Shown here in pieces: positions 1 to 10,369 of a stretch of DNA of 64,000 nt. Where the stretch lies: the NCBI GenBank assembly GCA_963978895.1, contig OZ022240.1, forward strand, positions 15,737,217 to 15,801,216, written 5' to 3'. The DNA comes from Erpobdella octoculata (lineage: Eukaryota > Annelida > Clitellata > Hirudinida > Erpobdellidae). A program made the position numbers and the translations under genes. Every line of letters begins with the position of its first letter. Position 1 is the stretch's first letter. The notes under the pieces are model-generated. The model saw nothing but the letters and a program-made list of their open reading frames with translations, did no database searches and had not been told where the DNA came from.

Positions 1-400
1 AGAAAAATTTGGAGGAAAGGTTGACTAATATTTGGAGTAGTTATTAAATGTGGTTTATGGTGTAATCTAAAGTCAAGTGTTTGCTTTTTTTTCAGTATTG
101 CCCTCAGCGTTTTTGTCCTTTCTGCCGTTTTTGCCCCCGACCATCTTTGGCCCCGGCCGTCTTTGCCTCCACCGTTTATAACATTTATATAGCGACCATC
201 AATGATTTATTTATTTTATTTACTTAAATTTATTTGGATACCCAAGAATAGAAGAGCCTAAATGGACCCGCAGGAATGGAATTAGCCAACAACAATATAT
301 TTTCAAGTGTTGATATATAGATCAGTAATATAGATTTATATAGCGTCTTTAACATAAGACTGGATCGCAAAAAGGAACCTACCACAATAGCATTTATAAA
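1..400. other. Non-coding, degenerate GC-rich tandem
   Basis: No gene is visible. Around 100-176 a degenerate tandem of CCGTCTTTGCC-like units stands out from AT-rich surroundings. The rest is AT-rich unique-looking sequence leading into the LINE relic. Confidence 0.4.
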
Positions 401-1795
401 ATGTCTATCATCACATGGTTTCGCACCTCGGGTACATCAACCAACTCACAAACTCGGAGGTACTATCGACGTCGTTGCCTATTCGTCAAAAGCATGAACG
501 TCATACCAGTCGACTTTTCCGATCATCGGCTTCTTTGCTGGATATCTGTTATTTCCCGCCCTTCACCTGTCTACAAAACGATAGTTTCAAGGAAATGGTC
601 TCAGGTGGATGTGGAAAATTCGTCAAGTTAATCCACTTACAAAATTCTACAAACATTGGCGCTACAGATGATGTTGACGTTGATGTCTCTGCCACACAGC
701 TTAACAGCGCAATTCTCAATGTGGTTGATCATTTGATCCCACTGAAAACAGCACGCATCCGTCTACGTCAATCGGACCCGTGGTATGACGGAGTGCCGCG
801 CCATGAAACGGCGGACTAGAGGGATGGAGAGAAAAGCTCTGAAAAAACAATCGGCTTCTGATCGAGACAATTGGCATATGCATCAGAGAGCCTGCAGACG
901 ACTCATGCGGTCCAAGCGCAGCTCACACTGGGTGGGAACTTTATTAAAAAACAGTAAATCGCCTCACCAAATGTGGCGTTCCCTCAATCACAGCATAGGC
1001 AGAGGAAAAGCTTCTTCTGTCAAGTCAATTAGCGTGGATAATTTCATAAAACATTTCACCTCAAAGATAGACAAGATTCGCGTAGCGTCATCCAAAGCTC
1101 CAACCCCGCTGTTTCAAGCAATTGCAACGTCGGTGCTTTTGGAGAAATTTCAGCCCACAACTGAAGACGGAGTTAACCGCCTCATACTTGCCCTTCCAAA
1201 CAAACAATGTCTGCTCGACCCCATACCAACCTGGCTCCCGAAGAAAATTTCCTCATTCATAGCACCTGTTTTGGTTAAACTCTTTAACAAGTCTCTTCTT
1301 TCTGGCAAGGTCCCTCTTATATACAAATTATCTTACGTCACTTCGTGGATCAAAAAATCTACACTGGCCCCGCCGACGTTAATTCATATCGGCCTATTTC
1401 TAATCTCTGTTTTTCCAAAGCTATTAGAGCGGCTGGTACTCAGCAGAGTTCGGAAATATGACCATGTCACCCTACTTCTCAAAGATCTCCACTGGCTTCG
1501 CATTCGGCAACGAATCGAGTACAAGATTTCCACAATAGTACACAAATCTCTGCACGACCATGCTCCTCCATACCTGTCTTTTGCTCATGTAGCCAATGTA
1601 CAGGGTCGGCAGAGGCTCAGATCAGCATCCAGTGGTCTCTTCACTATACCGCCGGTTCATCGCGCGACGGAAGATCCATCGACGTAATTGGGACTGAAAT
1701 GTGGAACAATCTCCCTTTCCACATCATCTCTACATCCAGTTCAACCAGTTTCCACACAGCACTAAAGACATTTCTATTCACTAAATCTTTTCCCT
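401..1795 (+). pseudogene. LINE relic (L2/CR1-like) with the RT core deleted
   Basis: The left part (401-631) carries the end of an apurinic-type endonuclease: a GGTIDVV-like strand and then a DFSDHRLL segment, which holds the SDH motif, in a shifted frame. The frame at 785-1687 continues with linker sequence, then an RT N-terminal block (LLDPIPTWL...KLFNKSL) and a degenerate 'PIS' region around FPKLLERLVLSRV. It then jumps straight to the C-terminal block (LLKDLHWLRIRQRIEYK, APPYLSF, PVHRATED). After a stop, the typical ending EMWNNLP...FHTALKTFLFTK is read at about 1690-1790. The RT catalytic region with the DD motif is absent, so this is an internally deleted, dead copy with at least two frameshifts. 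Exact clade is uncertain. Confidence 0.8.
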
Positions 1796-3743
1796 AACGT
1801 CTACAGTGGTCTTGAAGTTCTTTTGAAGAACATACGCCACTTTAATAAAACTCGGATTCATTATCATTATCTTCTTACAGCGAAAGCTGTCGCAAAAAAG
1901 AGAAATAAGCAGTAAATATAAAGAAAATATTAACATTGAAAAATAAAACAAAAATTTGTTTAGCACATCTAAAAAATGCAAATAATTGATTAAACTAACG
2001 ATCTTTGCACTGAGAGATTTAAAAATATTTAATGCAATAAAGACTTTGACCTTCATTTACAGGAAAGTCTTTGTTTGGCGCAGACCTACGACTACGAAAG
2101 CATTTTGTTATGCTTAGATTAGTAGACAAACCTTTTATTATTGGATGCCAGTGCCAGTAGAGTAAGTGAACGAGCCGATTTTTTGCGGATCCGCCCGGTT
2201 CGTTTCATAAGCCAAAATTACGGCTCGTTTTTACAGGCTTAATTCCCTGTATACTTACCAAACAAATTTGGCCCGGCCCGACTTGTCTGAAGACCTTAAA
2301 GTCACGGCCGACTCGTCCAGTACCTACTCTAGATGCCAGCTTGAGTTTTAGCCAATAATAAGGCAGAGAGATAAATACTATCGATTGATTGGATAAATTC
2401 GAATGACTAGGTCACATGCAATGCTTATGGTCGAATATTCAAAAAAAAAATTGTTGTATTGGTCTAAAACTTTTATTTTTTCTAGAAACAATTATAAATA
2501 ATTTTTTATTAATACTTGTTTTTAATTGAAACTAATAATATTGATTTAAGTAACAAGTTATATACGGCCAAAACTTAATGTTTTCCAATACTATTTATTG
2601 ATACTTATATTTCTCACTATAATTTAAACCTTCTAAGCACAATATGATAAGTTTGCAGCTTCAGTTTTTTTTCTTATTCAAACTAAACTTATAATGTTTT
2701 GTAACTAAAATAATAAAGTATGTTTTAAAACAAAAAATCGAATACAATTAAATAAATGTTTGCATATATAAATTCCTAAAAATGTCGTTTTAAAATAAAA
2801 ATTTGTTTGAAATGAAATGCGGGCGAATCTTGAAATAAATAAGGAATTTGTGAAAATAGCCTCGTTTTTTACAGCTTATTTGTTAAACATAGATAATCAA
2901 TATTTATAAGTAAAATTTTTATTTAAGAAATTTTCAGACTTTAAGAGAATGCGTTGTCATGAGGAGCGAGCTTATATTTCAAATTTCAGTTTGATTGGAT
3001 GAATTGGATGCCGGAAGTTAGTTAATTTTAATTTCCTAGATTTGCAAACGTTCAAGAAAGCAAGCAGGCAAACAAAACCAGCGTAAAAGTTAATAACAAA
3101 AAAAACTAACAACTTCAAGAATGTGAAAATAAATCTGATGACCTAAACTCCTCGATAGAGAAGTGTCTTGTATTACTTGTGTTGACATTGCTGCAGCAAA
3201 AAGAAAATTTAAGGAAAAGTTGAGAAAGAAAAAGAGAAAAACGGAAGAAAAGGAGATGGATAGTAAGAAAAAAATACCTAACTCAGCTGTTTAGTAAATA
3301 AAAAAGTGAATTTCAATTCATTTTGTTTGGTTTTTACTTAATACGGGTTGCATGACGAGAGTTATCACATAAAAAAACTTCTAAAAAATTTCGAGTCCCC
3401 TTTGGTTATTTCTTTCTTTTTCATACAAACTTCATGAAAATTATTTACATTATTTTCTAGGTTCTAAAGGTTTCTAAAAATAGTGCTATTCCTAATATAT
3501 ATTCATCCATTTACTTCTGTTAGGCATTCTATCCGATCCTGTACTCAGCAGATAAACGGACTCGCTCGCTTACGACCCCAGCTTAAAGAGAACGTCGATC
3601 ATTCTCTGTGCCTATTTACATGTGCATATATCACTTTATTTGATTTTTTAATCACGGTTTCCCGTCATTCCTAATTGCATATATCAACGTGAAATCAGAT
3701 TTAATTCCAATTTAATTTAAATTTAAACTCAAAGATCAATGTT
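1796..3743. other. AT-rich non-coding stretch
   Basis: No gene seen. About 2160-2340 contains GC-rich 'GGCCCGGCCCGACTTGTCTGAAGACC' type words that resemble, in diverged form, the GC-rich modules of repeat family A (14.6-14.9 kb). About 2930-3030 resembles the sequence that flanks repeat A copy 1 (14.47-14.51 and 16.13-16.17 kb), so a second dispersed repeat exists that repeat A copy 1 has landed in. Confidence 0.4.
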
Positions 3744-3745
3744 CA

Positions 3746-3931
<186 letters not shown>

Positions 3932-4217
3932 AACTATATTGTTTAAAACTAAGCCTGTAAACTAATGTACTAAAAGGTTAAAAATAATATTTAAGTGTAC
4001 ATATTGAAATTTTTTAAACAAAACTATTCGTTTGGAAGATAGGTAAGAGCAAAGCCAGATTAACCATTAGGCCCTGGAAAATATCGGCCCTAAAAAATTT
4101 TGGCCCTGAAAATATTGGCCCTGAAAAATATTGGCTCTGAAAAATATTGGCCCTAAAAATATCATCCTTCAAAAATATCGGCTCTCGTAGATGAAGTTAT
4201 AGCTATTATCTGTCTAT

Positions 4218-4352
4218 ACAGGGTGGGCCAAAATAAGTAAAGGATAAAACGAGTTTTTCAACACAAACTTTTTTATTAATTGAAAGATGTTTTGTCATCC
4301 AATATAAAGCTATGCCGAAAGTTTAAGCTTCCTAGCTAGTCAAAAAGCTGTG
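4218..4352. mobile_element. MITE-like repeat with mariner-like end
   Basis: Begins TA + CAGGGTGGGCCAAAATAAG, a form typical of mariner-family terminal repeats. It shares GTAAAGGA.AAAACGAG, TTGTCATCCAATATAAAGC and TCAGCTTCCTAGCTAGTC-like blocks with copies at about 26.68-26.95 kb and 58.07-58.34 kb, all in the same orientation. It is cut off at the start of the (AATG)n array. Assignment to mariner rests on the terminal word only. Confidence 0.5.
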
Positions 4353-4555
4353 AATGAATGAATGAATGAATGAATGAATGAATGAATGAATGAATGAATG
4401 AATGAATGAATGAATGAATGAATGAATGAATGAATGGATGGATGGATGGATGGATGGATGGATGGATGGATGGATGGATGGATGGATGGATGAATGGATG
4501 GATGAATGAATGAATGGATAGATGGACGAACGAACGAATAAATTAATTAATTAAT
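4353..4555. repeat. (ATGA)n/(GGAT)n microsatellite, probable LINE tail
   Basis: Runs of ATGA (about 20 units) and then GGAT (about 15 units), then mixed units, directly abutting the 3' end of a minus-strand LINE stub. In the LINE's sense orientation this is a CATT/CATC-type tail, so the array probably grew from the retrotransposon's 3' terminal repeats. Confidence 0.7.
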
Positions 4556-4558
4556 GTT

Positions 4559-4695
4559 AGACGATCTTTTCAGGACCTCTAGGCCACCGAAGTGCGTTTT
4601 TAAAGTATTTTTGAAACCATCGATTGTGACAACGGATGTGACCTCTGGCGAAAGTTGGTTCCAGATTCTAGGCCCAACACCTTTGTGGAGGTTTT
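4559..4695 (-). pseudogene. LINE 3'-end stub (C-terminal fragment)
   Basis: On the minus strand the sequence reads GVGPRIWNQLSPEV, then VTIDGFKNTLKTHF: the usual last residues of CR1/L2-type LINE proteins (G.R.WN.LP...F...LK..L). Only about 45 codons remain, as expected of a strongly 5'-truncated insertion. Confidence 0.7.
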
Positions 4696-5135
4696 AAGCA
4701 ATTTAAAACATTTTACAGCAAAAAACCTCTTTTAGGCTTTATTTATTGCATAACCTTCCGAACCATAGAGTGGTTATTTTCGGCGCAATATCAAACAAAA
4801 ATAAATAAATATTTTAACTAATTTTTCAAAAGCATTTTTATATACAAAAATATTTTTTATACAAAATTAAAAAGTAGTTAAAAAATTGTAATAAAGAGAG
4901 AAAAAACAGAAAAAAGAGAGAGAAAGAGACAGACAGACAGACAGAAAAAAAGAAGAAAAAAAGGATATAATCAACGAGAAATAAATAATATTAATAAAAA
5001 AACTCTAATTTCAAAAACTAAGACATAAGAAATGTAGATTAATGTTTTTATTTCATATATTTACATTTTTAATTTATAAAAATCCAAACTTCCATCCAGC
5101 CAAGTTAACTCTAAATGCAACAAAACAAACAGTTA

Positions 5136-8100
5136 CTAAGTATTGGAAAGACTGTTTGATGAGGCTGTCAAAGTCCTATAAAAAAATGTACTAATGGGTA
5201 AAATGTGGAACGTAAATGAGCATGTGAAATGGCCTTCCTCAAGTTTTCTTTGTAACTGCAAAGTATTTAATCAGAAATGGTGATTTTTTTATTCATCAAC
5301 AGCTAGTAAACGAAAGAAGTGAAAAAGATTATTATTAAAAAACATGCTTACTAGTTTTTTCAGCAGTTGAGAGAGCTGTTTGCAAGCTATTAATAAATGA
5401 ATCCTCACTGTTTCCATCACTATCTTCAGTGAACTCATCAAACTGGCCATAATAAGTTTCAGCTAGTTCTGGGTTTTCTGGTATTCCTTTTATTACATAA
5501 GTAATTATATATTGTGAAATGATTTAACAAAAAACTTATTTTTACAGTTAATACTAAAATTATTTTGTGATTTGCCCAGTTCTAAGAAATATTAAACAGA
5601 CTATCATGAAAGACATTTCTATTGTTTTCAACTAAATGATCTTAATGAGTATCCTAAATGAGTGTATCTTATTGAGGCAAACTATTTTATATCAAAGGTA
5701 GAAGGAAGCAAGCTAATACATGTAAATAACTTTTCTAATAACCATCATCAAAACTTGAAGAGTTATGATTAATCTTGTATATAGAGAGGTCCTTCATAGG
5801 AGTCACTGGTTGCTCTTCAAAAGCAGTCGTCCATCTCATGTAATTCTGTCGTGGACTAGGATTTGATTCATCGGAAGAGGAATCGATGCGATCTGTACTG
5901 GCCCGATTCATATTGCTAGCTGCTTCATACAAAACATGCTTTTTCTCTTCGTTTCATGGAATAAAAAACTAATTGTTAATTTTATAAACAAGAATTTAAA
6001 CATAATTATGGCAAGAAAATACCAGTTTGACATTATCCATCACTTAATAATATGAAATAAAATAAAATAAAACCTTTTAAACTCTTAGCAGTGGCCTGAT
6101 TAGGGCTGCGGATATTCGATGAGTTTTCATTGAACTTCTTTTCACCCCAAAAACTGACCTTTATAAAATATCTCACAAGTTCAAATAACATCATTTAAAA
6201 ACAGAAATATTATTAAAGAAAATCTGACATTTGACTGATATGGATTTAAACTCTTTCTGATAGCAGCATATTCAGCTTGGGCTTCTTTGTGGTGCTCGGC
6301 TACAAACGTCCTGAACAGAAAATAAATTAAGTGCAAATATTTTTATATAATTAACCTTGAAAACCAAGATATTCACAGTTAATTATTAATTTATTAAGAA
6401 TGTTTCTAAAAAAGACTAAGAACTGCCACCACCAACTTTAACTTTTGTGCTTCAGCATCTGCTTTCTTTTGTCTCATGACCCGCATTCTGTCACGTGGTG
6501 GAAGATTTCTTATAAATTTTTCTTCTGCATCTTTTTGCATTTCAACCAGTTTTGCTTTTGATTGTCTTGTAAATAAATTTAAATTCAACAAACTAAATTT
6601 TACAAATATGTACACTATGTACAGAGAGTAAACAAATAATTATAAAAAAAACTCAACAGAACAACCATAAAAAAGTAATACATTATACACACACCTTCTC
6701 TCAGCAAGTCACACAAGCTCTATCAGATGCTTATGCTACTGCTGGTTGCCAACATGTTACGCTATTATGCTTAATAATAATCTTTAAGAACCTGCATTTG
6801 CTTGATGTTAGTGCAGTGTTTGACACGATTGATCATGTCGTTCTATTAGATTGTCTGCAACACTCATATGGATTATATGGTCCAGTATTACTCTTGTTTC
6901 ATTCATTCTTACTTGATAGGTTGGATACAATTAGTCTGCTTCAATGGTTGTGTCAGTCTGCTTCAATGGTTGTGTCAGTCTGCTTCAATGGTTGTGTCAG
7001 TCTGCTTCAATGGTTGTGTCAGTCTGCTTCAATGGTTGTGTCAGTCTGCTTCAATGGTTGTGTCAGTCTGCTTCAATGGTTGTGTCAGTATGCAGCATTG
7101 ACTGAATTATATGGTGTTCCATAGGGTTCTGTACTTGGATCGATCTTGTTTATATTTTATTCTGCTGAAGTCATAGAGATAGTTGGAAAATGTGGTTTCT
7201 TGGTTTATGTCTATACAGATTATACAGATGATGTTTCAGGCTGAGCATCATTAGCGACACTTGCATGGAGGAAATAAAAAAAAGGATGGCAACCAATAAG
7301 GTGTGACTTAGTGCTATTAAAGTTGAATTAATCTAGCTTGGTCATTCCCTCTATGTCCATCAGTGGGTCACAACTTCTGTGCTCGTACCTGGAGCATTTG
7401 TTACGTCATCCATTAAAGTTTGTGATCTTGGTGTCATGATATCTTTCTTTAAAAGACAATGTAATTCATGTTGCAGCAGTGATACTCTCTGATACTTTCC
7501 ATGCATTAGATAGAGCATTAATCCATAGTAGTTTTGATTGCTGCAATGTTGTGTTCATTAATTTATATAGCGCATTTTTCGATGAGGCCTTTAAATTTCT
7601 TAATAAATAAACTGCAAAGCTTGTGCTAGTACTGCCTGTATAAGCCATAAGTTCAAAAAAAAGCTCAACATTTTTTTCTTGTTTGAGCAGCAATGAACGA
7701 CATGATGTAACTGAGAAATATCAGCTTAATGCTGGGCTTGTTAAAAACTATTAATGATAATAATAATAATAATACTAATAATAATCTCTGACCTACCTTC
7801 ATTTAATGATTTATTCTTTTCTCATCAAAAAATTATTTTAAAACAGATAATCCATTCATTCGATTTATAGCAACCATTCACAAACATGACCAAAAGGGTC
7901 TCATGTTATTTGAATGCAAGTCATTTAATCTATAATAACATACATGTTTTGAGATATTTTCTGTCTGTCTTTCGTAACCATAGTTGTTGTATTAAGATAT
8001 GTCTGATTGTTCTGAACTGTAGTATTTAATGCTTCCTGTTTGGTACAAACATTCATTAATATTGTTATTAAAATATTAAAGCTAAATTTCAAAATAAAAT

Positions 8101-10367
8101 GATCACACTAATTCAAACCAATTTCTTATAAGTTAAAAATATAAAGACGGCTGAAGAATATAATTCACTCATCGACGGAAAACAAAAAATAAAATTGAAA
8201 TGCCTGTCGATGTTGGCTGATGTACGGTAGAGACAAAACATCGGTTGCAGATGGTCTTTTCGAGGGATCTTTTTCAATTAGTCTGATGAAATTAAATTAC
8301 TGAAATTGCTTTATATTCAATTTATTTAATATTTCAACAACAAAATACAAATAAAATTTCAACAGTTAAACACTTAATATGAAATAGAAACATTTATCAT
8401 GAAATACAATCATTTAATATGAAATACAAACATTTAATATTAATAAAAACATTTAATCAAAAAAATATCTGCACCAATTTATTGACAGCAGTTATTATTA
8501 AAATTAGCACACCTTAGAAAAACATTTTTCAGTTGTGTTGAATAATAATCAGGCCACTGTGGTGGAGGGCCTTCTGTTATTTTGTACATGACACTCATCA
8601 GCGATGAACCTTTAAATGGATGGTCGAGAGCAACAAGATCGTACAAAATACACCCGATAGACCTACATGGAGATTAATTAATATATTATATATATAAAAT
8701 TAACATACAGGATCGTACAAAATAAGCCAGATAAACCTACGTGGAGAATAATTATTATATAATTAACATACTTTTCTCACTCAGCAGATTAATTTTGCAT
8801 TTTGTAGACTTTAAAACCCTTATTATTTTTGAAAGCAAAAAACAACAACTAAAATGTTCAGAGACCTGTGTTTATTTTGTCATTTCAATGATGTGGAAGT
8901 TCTGAAAAACTACTAAACAAATCAAAAAAGAATATTATGTTATACTGAGCAGATTTCTGATGAACTAGTTTTTATTAAATCAATTAATGATAAAAGTTTC
9001 CAGAGATCAAATTTTTTAACTAGACAATGTTTCAGCAAAATATATTAACTGAATTTTGGACTGGTGTTCTTCTTAAATGTCATTTTGAAGAAAAAAAAAC
9101 AGGTATTAATCTTCATACAAAACAATCTTTCTATAGCTTCAAAAACTGAAAATTTCTTGTGGGCCATTTACTTCAAAGCTTGTTAAAAAGCAGAACATTT
9201 TATAAAAGCCACAAATCATAGTGGCATTTGACAAAACTAAATATCACTATCTAAAATTTAGATAGCTCATGACAAAATTGATTCTGAATGTTTCACCAAC
9301 CAAATATCAGACTTGGAATTGTATCCCTCATGTTTAAGAGCTTCTGGGCTCATATAATATGGTGTACCAACAAATGTCTCTGCCATATCTACAGGATTCA
9401 TCAATATTTTAGCTATTCCAAAATCTCCAACTTTCACTCGATTGTTTTTTAGAAATATGTTTCTGAATTGGAAATAATTTATTTATCTTTAAATTATTCA
9501 TCTAAAAATTGGTATGACATTAAAAAAAAAAAAAACTGTACTTTGTCTTCAAATCTCTATGGAGGATATTCCTAAAAAATATATGAACTGTATTACTTTA
9601 TTCATTTATGTGCCATTTAAAAAAATTACAAAATACCTCAAATGAATATATTGGACTGCACTTAATATTTGTATCAACCATTCTAACACAAGTTTTTCTC
9701 TAAAAATCTTTTTGCTTTCTCGAAATTCTTGTATCAGACTATCCAAATCACCTTCCTACAAAAAATAAAATAATACTGATGCATTGCAGTTAAATGTTAT
9801 TAAAACAACAACAAAACATTAGCATCAAATCAAAAACAATTGATTAAAAAATTTAAATTTTACAAAAAATTAACGCTAGATCAAAAAATGTCTCTTACAT
9901 CGCAGAATTCCGTTACAATACAGTAAAAATCTTTGTTTATAAAACTATCATAGTATTTCAATATATTTGGATGACTTAAACTTTTCAGCATGTTTCCTTC
10001 TTGAGCTGCTGTGACAGTTTCCTCAAGCTGCAATGTTCCAACATAAATCTTCTTCACGACTTTTCTTGATAAATTAGATTGGTGAAATTGCATTAATAGA
10101 TTAATAAAGTAAATACCATTTTATTAATTTGTAGATAACAATTCATGCTCACTGTTTTTCCTGCTCGATTTTACACCTCAAATCTAGAGCTAAAAAAGCA
10201 AAACCGCTTACACCACTTCCAAGCGTCCTCAAAATTTTATATTTATTCGCAATAACCTCAAGAGAATCTTGATTCCCGTTTTGAACTGCATTTGACAACG
10301 TTCTATTTCCAGACATTTCACGCACGCACAACGAGGGCGTCTGCTGGCGACATAAACAAACTCTCAA
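5136..10367 (-). CDS. NEK11: NEK11-like serine/threonine kinase (spliced)
   Basis: NIMA-related kinase; NEK11 family members act in checkpoint and cell-cycle control. Exons read on the minus strand, with GT-AG borders and matching phases: 10316(or 10367)-10153, 10064-9899, 9755-9637, 9571-9542, 9462-9301, 8662-8513, 8282-8169, 6565-6437, 6310-6236, 6153-6074, 5946-5743, 5486-5352, and a weak last exon 5164-5136 ending in TAG. This gives about 518 aa from the inner Met (human NEK11 is about 645). Visible: glycine loop LGSGVSG (about 33-38), lysine in VVKKI (about 59), HRDLK (Asp about 156), DFG (about 173), then [20 protein letters not shown] and the GEL of subdomain IX replaced by SIGCILYDL. 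After the kinase domain, [20 protein letters not shown] and [19 protein letters not shown] match the NEK11 tail rather than other NEKs. Start Met and last exon are uncertain; the kinase call is firm, the NEK11 subfamily likely. Confidence 0.9.
6790..7740 (+). pseudogene. LINE RT relic in a NEK11 intron (antisense)
   Basis: Reads [20 protein letters not shown] and [18 protein letters not shown] (RT palm region), then after a minisatellite [20 protein letters not shown] (the GVPQGSVLGP motif with Gln replaced by a stop), a degenerate catalytic stretch near [10 protein letters not shown], and further on [14 protein letters not shown] and FLNK.TAKLVL from the C-terminal region. Several stops; non-functional. 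It lies in the intron between the exons at 8169-8282 and 6437-6565, opposite to the gene. Confidence 0.8.
6934..7088. repeat. 22-bp minisatellite inside the LINE RT relic
   Basis: Seven near-perfect copies of GTCTGCTTCAATGGTTGTGTCA. Because 22 is not a multiple of 3, all three frames stay open through the array and the peptide repeats every 66 bp. The array sits between the RT 'DR' loop and the GVPQGS motif. Confidence 0.95.
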
Positions 10368-10369
10368 AA

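Noticed and set aside
1781..2056. 91-residue minus-strand Leu/Phe-rich frame
   Set aside because: Low-complexity, AT-driven, just behind the LINE relic; no splice or homology support.
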